From: Litomosoides sigmodontis
Lineage: Eukaryota; Nematoda; Chromadorea; Rhabditida; Onchocercidae
NCBI GenBank assembly: GCA_963070105.1
Contig: OY718808.1
Coordinates: forward strand, 868,001 to 932,000
DNA length: 64,000 nucleotides
Direction of reading: 5' to 3'
Shown here piece after piece: positions 35,122 through 56,900 of the stretch. The position numbers were made by a program, and so were the translations under genes. The notes beneath the pieces are model-generated. The model was not told the DNA's origin. It saw only the letters and a program-made list of their open reading frames with translations, and made no database searches. Numbering within the stretch: the stretch's first letter is position 1; every line of letters starts with the position of its first letter.

Positions 35122-36412
35122 CTGCGCAGATTGTCACCGGATGATCGCTACTTTTGTGCTCTTTCCGCCACTGAATATTTATTTTGCCAGTTTGATGCTT
35201 CAACGGCTCCAATTCGAAATGGTTCAAGTTTGGAATGAAGTGGAAAACAATAACAATAATTTTCAAGTGTTGATATGGAAAAAATTTGAAATGCTGTAAT
35301 AGAATTAATTTTGAGAAATGCTTGCTTTCAGATGTCACAAATCCCAGATTTTAGATGGGATTAATTTTGGCATGAAAAATTTTCAAACTTCCAACAGAAA
35401 TAATTCTAATATGCAGATTTCAATCTTTGAAAAGAATGAATTGAAGCGACGCCTGGAATTTCCTCACTGAATTAGTTCGATTTAAAAATTCCCAATAGAA
35501 TTAATCCTTCAAAACGCCGACGAGCATATTGTTTTATAATTTCAGAATTAAAACTAATTATGGTTTAACAAGTAGAACTTCGATAACTCACTGAAGTGAA
35601 AATTTTAATGGGAATTAAATTGAGTATGTTCTGAGTCTCAATATTAATTAGTGCATATTGGCATTTATTAAGAAAAAAACGAACAACAATCTCCAATTGA
35701 TCGCGTCGCGTCATTTACTGTGAATAAATATTTTTTCAAAATTTAAGTGTGTAATTAATTATGAAAGTGCACAAGGGCATTACTTCTTGTTACACTCCAA
35801 ATAGCAAAAATGATTCTATTCCAACACTACATGGTACTTATTAATTAAGTAATTCCTTAAATAGCAATCGCTTTTGGTTGGCGTGCATGATGTGAAACTG
35901 TGAGTGAAAAGTAGCAAAGTAAAATTAATGAATTTTACTTTGTCAAATCTTTGGTTCAATTTGCACCAATAAAAAACGAGGAAAAACAATGAAGAATAAG
36001 TAAAACAAACAAAAAATTACTCAATCGGGAAGTTTTAACCACTCAAATTTGACCAAATTGAACTTCTCAGCAAATTTCAAAATTTTACCAAAAATGAAAA
36101 TGAGTGGAAAGAGAATGGAGGAGTGAGGGAAGGAAAAAATGATATTCATTGCAAACGTTGTCGAAACTGAAATGATCAAAAATTTTATGTTTAGATGTAT
36201 TAAGCACGGTAGCTGTCGAAATACTTGCAGTGAAATGCAAAAAAAAAAACAAAAGTAAAATTTATGGTAAAGTGGCGAAAAAAGAAGTAGAAGAAAGGAA
36301 AATGGGTTAGCCGTAATTTGAATGCTTCAATGCTTGCTTATTCACTTAGCACAAAAGGCTATCATCCATTCTTAGCTTAACATTTACTCGCTAAATGAAT
36401 GAATGAATGGAT
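35122..36412. other. Upstream region of the GluCl gene
   Basis: Probably contains the missing signal-peptide exon and promoter of the minus-strand channel gene. I could not identify an exon with a hydrophobic leader joined in phase 0 to 35121. The rest is AT-rich with A and T runs. Confidence 0.4.
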
Positions 36413-36498
36413 GGGTGTGTGTGTGTGTGTGTGTGTGGGTGTGTGTGGGTGTGTGTGTGTGGGTGTGTGTGGGTGTGTGTGGGTGTGTGTGGGTGTGT
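36413..36498 (+). repeat. Compound (GT)n/GGGTGTGT microsatellite
   Basis: 86 bp of GT units interrupted at regular steps by GGG, giving GGGTGTGT-type higher-order repeats. Confidence 0.95.
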
Positions 36499-37155
36499 AT
36501 GTTTTGGTAATAGTAAGAGTGTGACAAATTACACATCGTTGCAAATGTATGAAAAATGAAAGACTACTTTTCCTATTTTATTTTGAGTGGTGAAAAACAC
36601 TCCAATGCAACCATTGCAATTGTAAATGAAAATTCGATTATAATGAATTGAATAAAATATTAAAAAGAGAAATGAAAATAGACGTTTTCTATTCTTTTCC
36701 GCCTTATTTATGCTCCTCCACTCGCTCCTTACTCCTTCACCAATTTCATTGTTTACTCTTTTTTTTTCTGTTTTGTTTTGTTAAAGGAGGAAATCCAAGG
36801 AGGATAATAATCGTTAATTATGCGAGTTCAAAATTTCAAAACAATCATTCCTCCTGTCTTTTTCTCTCTCTCCCTCTCTCTCTTCCTCAGTCTACTTGGC
36901 GAAAAAAATTTGGAAAGTGTTTGCTTTTTGATTTTATCAGATCAATTCAAATTTATTTCCACACACACACACGCACACCAATAACTTAGAAGAAAGGATG
37001 TAAGAGAAGTTGTTCGAATATGGAAATAGTTCATTTCCTCTTATCTTTTGTTTACCCATTATCAGTTGACACTTTTACCTTCTGTTAAATAGGATAAGTG
37101 AGGAGGAGAAGAGGAAAAGGTGATTTCAGGCTAATTTATGGTACCACTACTACTA

Positions 37156-37467
37156 CTACTCCAAAGCTCTTCCTATTGACAACAAAATTGAAATTATGGC
37201 AGCGAGGCGAGAAGCAAATTTTGATAACAATGAATAATCAATTTCGATAAATTCATCAAAAAAAAGCGATCCAATTTCTTCTCCTCTTATCATCACTGTC
37301 ACTATCAGTGCTTGCTTATCTTTATCAGTTCCTCCACATTTATCTCTGATAATCTCTATTTCATCCTTATCAATCTTTGCTTCATCTCTATTTTCCACGC
37401 TATTTTGCCGTACCCCTACTAATTGTTGATTCAATGAAAGTAATCTTCTTGCATTTCGAAAGCACAT
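37156..37467 (-). CDS. Hypothetical ORF (103 aa), weak
   Basis: Open frame of 103 codons from the first ATG. The frame continues upstream past a possible AATCAG acceptor to 37488. The product has a charged N-terminal half (ENRDEAKIDKDEIEIIRDK) and a more hydrophobic end (FASRLAAIISILLSIGRALE). I recognise no family and see no clear partner exons. It could be the last exon of an unrecognised minus-strand gene or chance. Confidence 0.2.
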   Translation of the reverse strand: MCFRNARRLLSLNQQLVGVRQNSVENRDEAKIDKDEIEIIRDKCGGTDKDKQALIVTVMIRGEEIGSLFFDEFIEIDYSLLSKFASRLAAIISILLSIGRALE

Positions 37468-37922
37468 CAATTCCTGATTTTTGTCCACTTCATTTTCTTT
37501 TCCTCTTTTAAAGTTGGAAAGAAAAAAGTCTATTTTTTCTTTTGTTTTATAATTGTTAATTAAAACACAAATTTAGGCTTTTCTTCATTGCATCATTCGT
37601 GTCTTCGACGAAACGCTTCCTTTCTTTCTTCAAAAAAAAGAGAAAAAAAAATCAACGATCGATTATGTATTTTGAATTTTTTTAATACATTTTTAGCTAT
37701 CAGCAATTATCGTAAAAAAAATTTTTTCAATCGTATTAATCAAAGTGTTAAATTTTATTTAGCGCTTTGATTATTCCAATAACTACAATTGTAACGAGAA
37801 AAACAAATAGTAAAATTTTTTGCAAGCAATTTCAACTCTTCGCTATTTTCGTTTTTTTATTATTCCTACTGAAAACAAAAATAATCCGCTGGAAAACGGT
37901 CTACATCAATGGAACTGAAAAT

Positions 37923-37966
37923 ATTTAATTTGTTCAACTGACAATTGTCAACTGAACAAATTAAAT
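37923..37966. repeat. 44-bp imperfect palindrome
   Basis: The arms ATTTAATTTGTTCA and TGAACAAATTAAAT are perfect reverse complements and the centre TGACAATTGTCA is itself a palindrome; only two base-pair steps on each side fail to match. It can fold into a long hairpin or cruciform with almost no loop. Confidence 0.9.
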
Positions 37967-40579
37967 TAACCATTAAGTGTGCGTGGGATGTTTTATTGCA
38001 CGAAAATTTTCATTAAATTTGCATTTTTATTATGAAACGAATTTGCAAATTACACGGAAGTGTTTTTTATTTCCTTTTTAATTAATTCATAAGACGGAAG
38101 AAAAGCACGAAATTGATAATTTAATATTAAATAGGAACAATTGCAAACAGTGAATTTGTTTTTTTCTCACTTCTCTTTTGCCCTTTTTTCATATATTTGC
38201 TAAATATGCAATGGAAAAAAATTGTTTGCTGCTTAATTAAAAAATTAGGCAAAAAAGAAAATAAATGAAAAAGAACAATTCTCACCTTTCGAACAATAAT
38301 TTTAATTAATTTCACATATGTGAATTTGGCATTTTAATGTTTCGTAACTACTGAAACGAACATGGTTTTTAGGACAAAGAAAGCGCTGGATAAAAAGGAG
38401 GAAGCGGCTAGTAAAAGGAACATCGGCGGTGTTTAAATAGCTATTTAATTGCATTAAGCCTGAAAAAAAATTGCTCTCCTCCTTTCAAAACAAATCGAGT
38501 AACGTACGGATAGCCAAAAATGTGAATTATAAATTAAAGACGAAAGTCCTTAATTTATAATTTAAATTTTGAGGAGCGAGAGAGAGGAAGAGAGTGAAAT
38601 AAACATTGGACAAGTAAGGAAGGGAAGGAGAAAGGTGTTGTGGTGAAATGAAAGAAACTGTTAGGAAAGGAAATGTAAATTAAGATGTAGCAGAAAAAGA
38701 AACCCAAAATATGAACTTTTGAAATAAGAATACGTGAAGAGAAATATTGCAAGTTGTGAGGTATCACAAATGGCAACAAAACTATAAAATGAAAAAACGA
38801 AATTTCATTTCCTAAATTTAACAAATTTATTCCAAAAAAATTTTTATCTCAAAAAATGACAAATTTCTTCAATTCTTCTCATTTTAGTTTATAACTGAAT
38901 TTCATTTTTTTTTTGGAAAAAAATAAGGGCAAAAAATGGTGTTGATAAACAGCAATAAAATGAAATGCTAATGACAGTAGGGTTGTACGATAAAACTCCA
39001 TTCATTTTTATCATTTAAAATAAGTGAAAAAAGAAAACTTTCTTTTTGAAATTTTACATGAATTTTAAATAAATCATAAAATTTATATTTGAAAATTCAA
39101 AACCATTTCCTTTTTTTTTCCTATTTCATCTATGAATATTGAACAATGCCGCTGTGCTTTTTTCCTCCCTTTTCCTTGTTTTACCAAACATTTATTATCG
39201 TATGACTTCGATAGATTTTTTTTTTTGTTCACAAACAGTTTCCTAAAATTCAAAAAAAAAATGAGGAAAGAAGCGATGATAAATGAGAAGCTAATACGTT
39301 GAATCGAAATGAAGCAAACATTCCTTCTTCATTTCGTCAATTTTCTAAAAAAAAAAGTAGCAATGCTACGAGAGATTGACAAATAAAATAACTGCTTGCG
39401 CATTTGCAATTTACTGTTTGATAGTGACATATGGCATAACACTGTATGCTAAAATACTAAAATCATTTCAATTACCAATCATTTCAGGTTATTTTCCCAA
39501 AAAATTTACGACTGTAATTTCTACAATTTAACACATTTACGTTAGTAATTTCAAAAAAATGCGTCCATAAAATTTTATACACTTTCAATTAGGCATATAA
39601 ATTAATCAGTAATACTTGTACTGTTAATAATAGTAATGAAAACAGTAGCGGCAACGGTAGTAGTAAGAGCAGTAGTAAATAGTAACGATAATAATAATGA
39701 TGCTAATGATGCTTGACGTTATTACTGCTCATTTGATGACATCCTTAATCACAGCTAATGAATAGGAAAAGTAATAAACGCAGTAAAATACTTTATTGCT
39801 AACTTGTTCTACCAAAATTAATATTATGAGAGAAAATTTGAATTTGAACAAAAAAAATTTTAAGCGATAATTTATTATCTTTTTTTAAAGTGTTGTTATT
39901 GATTGAAAACATCGTACGGCGAACAATTTTGATTTTTTTTTTCATCCACTTCCTAACAACTCCTGCAAAGCTTCAAATTTCATTCCTATCAGATGAAATG
40001 AAATTCGAGAGGTGAACAATTTAAAAGGCAAATTCGACCGGGGACACTTATAGCATAACATAAATTCGTGGAAATTTTAATGAAAAAATTGGGCAACGGT
40101 GAAAAGCTAATTATGACAGTGTTCATTATTTGATTTCCATCCATTTCCTTTCTTTCAGACCTATCTATTTTCAAAGCACAGAATGTCCTAAATGAGGAAA
40201 AGCTAGGTTCTCTCTTTGAACTAGCAGCACTTTTTTTAACTCATTCAAATAGCCTCAGCAGAACGAATAACTGACATGAATGACAGAAAAGGAATGGAAA
40301 TGAAAAAGCGAAAAAAAATTACTTACCAATTTGTGTTTGTTCGTGGAAACAAAATGAAATGAACTGTAAAATGAAACATTTATTCGCCTCAATTAGACAG
40401 CTGATGAATTGAAATTGAAGGTGTAAAACATAAGATAACAAGCAAGGGAATAGCAAGCTTTTGGTAAACCAAAAACAATCATATGGGAGTACAATTTAAA
40501 TTTTTAAAAACGAAATTTCAACACTTATTTCACTACAATAGTTCGGAAAAAGTGAAGTGAAATGCTTGCAAAATTAATA

Positions 40580-50411
<9,832 letters not shown>

Positions 50412-50624
50412 TCAGAAAACTATAATTCGTCGTCTCGGCAATTTGCTTTCATTATTCAAGAGCCATGCAGTTCTTAATCGAAGCATCGAGATCTCTCGGG
50501 ATATTCCAGGACTATTACTTAGTTGGCCTAACTCATCTGTTTCTATCATTCCTCCTTTCATTACTTCTGTCAAAGCTTCTTCAGTTAGTTGCGAAACAAT
50601 AGCTAACTGACTGTTCGAGATGAA
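50412..50624 (-). CDS. Candidate terminal exon of an unrecognised minus-strand gene, weak
   Basis: Seventy codons open on the minus strand ending in a TGA at 50412-50414, with protein-like composition (LTEEALTEVMKGGMIETDEL, ISREISMLRLRTAWLLNNES, LPRRRIIVF). A GAACAG acceptor lies near its 5' edge. The opposite strand is also open over most of this stretch, so the strand is uncertain. I recognise no family. It lies 285 bp upstream of the homeobox gene start. Confidence 0.25.
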   Translation of the reverse strand, partial: FISNSQLAIVSQLTEEALTEVMKGGMIETDELGQLSNSPGISREISMLRLRTAWLLNNESKLPRRRIIVF

Positions 50625-50856
50625 TTAGCTAATGCGTACACCCTGCGCAACCATTAACTTAGATTTTGCCAAAAAAAGTTGACAAATTTCGCAAATTTTC
50701 ATTTTAAGTAATTTGAAGGCTTTCTTCATTGCTGATTTCTTCTCGCTCTACCAAATTCTTCTCGTTTTCTTTGGTGAGTTTTCTCGGGGCGGAAAATTTC
50801 TTGTCATTCCTGTTATCGCTAACAATACTCACACATTTGCTTTTTTTTTTTTAATT

Positions 50857-50869
50857 CGAAAAATTTCAG
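50857..50869 (+). promoter_or_regulatory. Probable trans-splice or 5'UTR acceptor of the homeobox gene
   Basis: A T-run followed by AAAAATTTCAG ends at 50869, 39 nt before the ATG at 50909. It is compatible with a spliced-leader site or an upstream untranslated exon. Confidence 0.4.
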
Positions 50870-50908
50870 CTTTTTTTTTCGTCAAAACGATATCATAATT
50901 TTCAAGCA

Positions 50909-53900
50909 ATGAAAGTGCTAGCTAAGCCACTGGAATACAGTTCTCGTCGTGTGAAAAATACGATAGGAAGGACGTTTGTCGAAACAACAGGAAGTGAGGA
51001 AATGTTAAGCGAAAGTGATCAACTGATGCAAGCGTTTGCAACGGTCAGTGGCAGTGCTGGTGCTAGTCGTAGTGACCGGAGGAAACAATTGGCGCAACAT
51101 CGATTTACCGTTAATGATATCTTATCACCATTGGATAACATCGGTTTGTGATACTACTCGTATAATGAAGAGCAAAAGACTGAAAAAAAATTTCGATTTC
51201 CACCAAAAAAATCGAATAGTAAAAAATTACGTAAAAACGAAAAATTTTATACAAAAACGCAGCATTTCGAATAAGTTTATTTTTGGGAAATTATTTAAAG
51301 CAAAACCATTCTTCATAGCTTAAAATTTACTTCAAAAGAAATGAAACGGATGTTTAAAATTTCGTTATCAAAAAAAAAACAAGGAATTTCTCACCGCAAG
51401 GACAAAAAAAAGCTTTTGAAAGAAAATTTCTGTAACCAAAAAGTGACTGATGTTGTAAGCACCTAACTTTACTCCTTATTTTTTCACCTTTCTCTTTTCA
51501 TTTTTTTAAATAATTATTTCACTGTACAATTTGTTTTTTTTTTTCACAAATCATCACCTCCCTCTTTTCTCGTCTTTCATTCTCTACCAACAAAAGAAAG
51601 ATTGCATTGTAATCCACTCTTGAGGAATATTTCCACAATATTAGAAATGAGTGGCGGACAAATCATACTAAATAATATCCTGTCGGTCTCCTTTTGTCAT
51701 ACTGTAAGGCGCTCATCGACAATACCCAACTGACTACCACAACCTCATTCATTCATTCCACCATTATTTACCAGTATTACGTGGATGATCTTGGATTTGT
51801 TTGTTCAATTAATGGAAAATTCCTCGTTGAACGGATGGGAAGAAAGAGGAAGCGAAGAAGAGGGGCGAAAACAACCTGAAAACACCGTTGGCAACTCAGA
51901 AAAATACTTAAAAACCACCTCAGATGTTTTCATGGATATCTTCTAATTGATTGTGAGAAATGACAAATTTAACTATTTTTGATTTAATGTGAGCAGCCTT
52001 CTTTCTTCCCCTCATTTGTTTGCACTGTGCTTTACGGTACGGTACTGTCAATTTCGATTCGTCCTTACCTGCAGATGCATGTGCTCTTCACCGCCATCAA
52101 TGATATTTTGTTAATCCTATCCTTTAGCTTATTTTATCCAATCTTCAGCTTCTGCACTTTATTAAAGAGTGACACTGGGAAGGCTAAGGCGTTTATTAAG
52201 TTCATACTGATTTATAGGAAAATTGTTAATTTCAGGGCAAATGATGAAGATAAACGTTGCTGTTAATACTGGCCACTAAAGAATTGAAATTTTTTAGTTA
52301 TTATTTGTTCAGTTATATTTGAAAATTGAAATAATACCAATTTCTGATTCAGTTTAATTGTCATTGGCAAAGGAAAGTTTGTTTCTTTCAATTTAACATT
52401 TAATGACAGAGTGGTTGTAGGAAACCTTTGATAATCTTACATTATTGCAAATTATTTTCGAACAATTTCGTCAGAAGGCGAAAGCATATTTTTAAATGTT
52501 CAACTGACTGAAATTGAAATGATCAGTAATATCAATAATACTAAGGTTTCGGTTATCATTCGCGACCGTAAATTAGGAATTTTGGAAAATAATTTTTTGT
52601 TCAAAATTTGTAGCTTAAAACGCCCATCACTTATTTTTTTCGTTAATTTATCAATCCCTTTCTTAAGAGTACTTCACTAGTAAAAATATGAGGTGCAGTA
52701 GTATGGGATTTCTCAGGCAACTGGATCGGAAATGCTTTAGATCAGATCCAACCGGATGCAAGCTGCGTTCTTCCACCTTCAGATCTAACAACTGCTCCAT
52801 CGTTCACATTTCTTGCTGAATCTAAAAATTTCATTTTTTTAGAGTTTAATGAAATTATCCAAGCATTTGGAATCGAAATAATAAAAATTGAAATTCTAAT
52901 TCGTGGAAAACATTCAAAGAATTGAATTGATTTGAGTTAGCCAAAAACTCTAATTTCAAGTAGCCGAAGTAATCGAGTGACCACTTGCATATTTAATTTG
53001 CGCTCCATGAAATTAATGAGATATTTTTGCAAATATAAAATCTTTGGCATAATACTGCTGTCACGCAAATTTGCATTCCGATGTATTGGAATTATTCGAT
53101 TGGTTATTCATTAAAATGAGGGAAAGAGACCCTTTTATCAATGATCACCTAATTTTGAGCTGATTTCCCTTAATAGGTTATTGCTTGTTCAGAAAATATT
53201 TTAGATAAATTCACGTTCCCTCTTTGTTTTTTTGTCTCTTTTTAAGATAGCGATCAATGACTGTGGAAAAATTTTAGACTCAGTTGATCTCTGCTAATAC
53301 AAAAACATCCACGGAGAGAGAGAGAGAGAAAGAGACGAATACATTATGTTTGGTGAGCAGATGAGTTAGCAAAACGTTATGACCTGAGTGACCGGCAACC
53401 ACTTGATACACTCAAGTGAGAAGATAAAAAAAAAGTGGAAAAGGACGAGAAAAAATTACTGATAAGATTTTGACATAATGATTGACAGACTGTCGCATTC
53501 AATGAATTTGTTAAATAAACTGAAATAGCCATCGATGGAAGGATAATGATGGACAGAAAGCATTGCTTCATGAATGTCACTTCTTCACAAGTACCATTTG
53601 AAGATAAGATTTGTTCAAAAATTTTTTTTCTTTATTCATTCTTTTGATCTGATCCGAAAAACAGAGAACAGTAAACGAAATGGAATTAATTTTTGTTCGA
53701 CGAAAGATATTTGCTTGAAAAAGCTATCATCAATCAATAATCATAATAGACGACGAATTATTCCTATATATCTGTTTCTTTCATTTCGATCTCTTTTATT
53801 ATTTTCATTTTAATTTATGATTTCATTAATTTTTTCATCGCAATTTTTGCTTCACTTTAATCGAAGGTTTTGTTGCTTAATTTTATATTTAGGGGAAATC

Positions 53901-56900
53901 AACCAATTCTGTTAGAATTATTAGATAATTGGCAAATATTTTTGTTTTTTTCGAGTTGGAAAAAGATAAAATTTTAAGTAACGAGAAAGAGGAAATGAGA
54001 AGAAGAAGTAATCGTTAACTGTAACGATTGTTTCAGACGTCTGAAACTGTCGTTTGGTAGAAAATTAAAATCTTTTACAAATCAAGAAAAAATCTAAAAT
54101 AACTTATAAACTGTTATCCTATTAACCTAAAATAACTGTTATCCTCCTCTGCCATCCATTACAGGTGCTGAGTGTTCTTCGTTTAGCCTCATTTTTCTCT
54201 CCTTTTCTTGGCTTTCTTTGATCTTCAGAGAAGGAGTGAAACTTTCAATATAATGCAGTTCAGCAGTAATTATTGAAATGCCCAGCTGATAACTAACAAT
54301 TGTCAATAATATCAGCTAAAAAATTCAACAGATAATTTCAAAAAGCTAAAAGCTCTAACTGATTATTTTTATAGATTATTTGTATAATAAAATTAACTGT
54401 TAGAGATTAAATTGAAGAAATGGGGGAGAATTGAGCACCAAATTGTGAAAAATTTGCCATAATCCATTGTAAAATATGACCTTATAGATAATAAATAAAC
54501 AGTTGTAAAAAATTATTTGGAAAATTTCCAGCAAAAAAATGATAGCAGATCTCGACCAATTTTGAACCAAAAATGGCAGACAATAAAAGTTAAAAAAAGA
54601 AGAATTCAAAGGGACAACTGGCAAACGGAGATCTTAAGTCAGTGTATGAAAGCTAAAAATGACACTTTGAAAGTTCTAACTTAGTTGTCGCCATTAGCCA
54701 ATGATAGCATAAAAAGCTTTATAAGTGGTAGGTAAGCTATATGAGTGGACATCTTGCATAAGCAGGTAAGTAAACAATAGAGGTAAAATTAATAATTGAA
54801 ATAGAATATATAGGGATTGTTGACAAAATCAAACAATGCTAATGCAGCATCATTTGTTCACGGCTGGGAACGAAAGGTAGCAGTGAGTTTTGCAAGTAAC
54901 AGTAAGCAATGGGAATATCGGGATTATCGTACTGTCAAGATATTGTTGACCGGCATTTCACGATCTTGTTACGCGTATAACAATTTTATCAGTTCTTCCT
55001 ATAATCTTTTTGCAGTTACACATAGAGCTTTATTTGAGATATTGCACAACCTTTGCGAAATGTATAAAATTTCAGAAACCTTATTGAATTTCAATAATTT
55101 TTTTAAATCCAACTTTCTTGCCTTTCTCCAACACTATCAATGTGGTTGGTTAAATTTACGCATACGAAGGAACATTTGTTGATGCAACATAGGAAGGAAC
55201 TGCAAGGATACTGTATTAAAAGAGTGTAATTGACTTTTAAGTAGTGCATTGATTCAGGAACTTGGCTAGTAACTAGTAATAGGAAACTGCTAGTAATTAA
55301 ATTACAGCTCTTCAGACGTTGTAAAAACTGAAAAATCTAACTCTAGAATGTTGTCGAACTTACAGGTAGAGTTCATTGGTACCGATTCTTTTGGACGGAT
55401 TACCGATTCCAATCATTGTTGGAACAATGTCATTTTTGGCTTTCCATATATTATCAGCAAACTGTTTTGGACTGTACTGTCTTTATATATGCAGCGTTAT
55501 TGCAGCTATATACGTACATACGTCATTTAACGATACGTAAAATATGTAGATGAAATGTAGCTGAAAAAAAAAGTTGCAACATGCCTGAAACGATTCAAAA
55601 GTTGTAGCAAACAATTATCGTGAAATTCAGCTTGATTTTATTGCCACATAAAGCAATGGCATTACTGTTAATGAGATTATTATTTTATTACAAAGCTTGT
55701 ATTATGTCCGATAACTAGTGGATAACCTTAAGAATTTCATGGTTTAAAGGATTGGCAGTATTTGAGCGTGAATTTCTTGAACTTTCTACGTGGAATAGAG
55801 ACCTATAACTTGTTCATACATTTCTACACTTTTTAAGCCTTACATTCGCTTTAAAAAATCACGCAGCTAAAGGTATGAGACGTAGAGTACCTGACGTATC
55901 AGGATTACCTATTCTACAATATTTGATAATCAATGCTTAATTAAGTAAAGAAACCTAACAATCTTAGATTTCATAATGTATTTCGATTACCTTCCGGATT
56001 CCTTTCAATTTCAACATTTTGATTTTTCACTCTCCTTCTCTTTCGGTCATAATTTTCAGTAATTTTTGTAAAAATCTAATATCAAATTCCTCTTTCTTTA
56101 AATCTAATTACTTAGATGTCTTGCAGTGATGTCTTATAATCCCATTACCCTTACTTATTGCAACATGCCTCCTTCCGTTAAATTACTAATTGATATTGAT
56201 CAAGTAATTATGGAGAAATTTTTAATCATTAGTAAAACTCAAATATTAATTGATAAAAAAACAAGAAAAGAAGGAAAACAATATAGGAAATCACAGTATG
56301 CCGAAAGCTATCGCCATAAATATAATAAAACATTATTTGAATGTAAAAAATTCGAAATTATTTTTCTCTCCACGTATTGGCCAGTTTTCACACTTTAACT
56401 CCACCCATCAATCAATTTGACCCGCCCATGTTGTATTACTTCAATGATTGGAGGTGGATGAGGGGGAGAGATACGATGGGATGTTAGCGGTGCGTAGGAG
56501 GAGAAGGAAGAGAGAGAGAGAGTTGAAGAGAGGGATAGGAGAAGTTGCAACAAAATTTGAAGATTTGGTAGGACAGAGAGGGACAGAAAGGATGGTGAGG
56601 TAGTATAAGTGATTATTTGGTAGTAAGTAGTAGTACACTACTAACTAGGAGAGGTAGTGCGGGTAGGAGTGGTAGATAGTAGTGAATCCATGATGTGGTG
56701 CTTTTTAGGGGAATGGGAGGAAATGGGGAAATTCGACGAGGATTGGACGAGGTGAGAATTGGGAGGAAAATGGGGTGGGCGAGGAAGGGCTAAGGCGGAA
56801 GAGGGACGGGAAGTGAAGTTCTTCAGTATTTGTCTTAAGAGGATGGATGGTTAGTACTTGGGATAGTTCGAAAGAACAATCCACCACTTTTATTTCCAAA

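Larger units (their letters stand above)
36499..40579. other. Gene-poor region
   Basis: About 4 kb of AT-rich DNA with homopolymer runs and purine/pyrimidine tracts. The only things worth listing are a weak minus-strand ORF (37156-37467) and a 44-bp imperfect palindrome (37923-37966). No conserved exon recognised. Confidence 0.5.

Noticed and set aside
36413..36498. Possible telomere-like or CRISPR-like repeat
   Set aside because: GGGTGTGT variation is a compound GT microsatellite. There are no spacers, and no nematode telomere motif (TTAGGC) repeats.
52027..52266. 79-codon hydrophobic frame in intron 1 of the homeobox gene
   Set aside because: Hydrophobicity follows from T-rich codons; no conserved motif or exon borders.
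54817..55182. 121-codon plus-strand open frame in intron 1 of the homeobox gene
   Set aside because: It begins with a non-ATG codon and shows no domain and no clear splice partners; its composition fits a chance frame in AT-rich intron.
56596..56620. let-7-like seed TGAGGTAGTAT (also TGAGGTAGGGA near 41223)
   Set aside because: No complementary arm within hairpin distance. Both lie in purine-rich tracts where such a seed is expected by chance.
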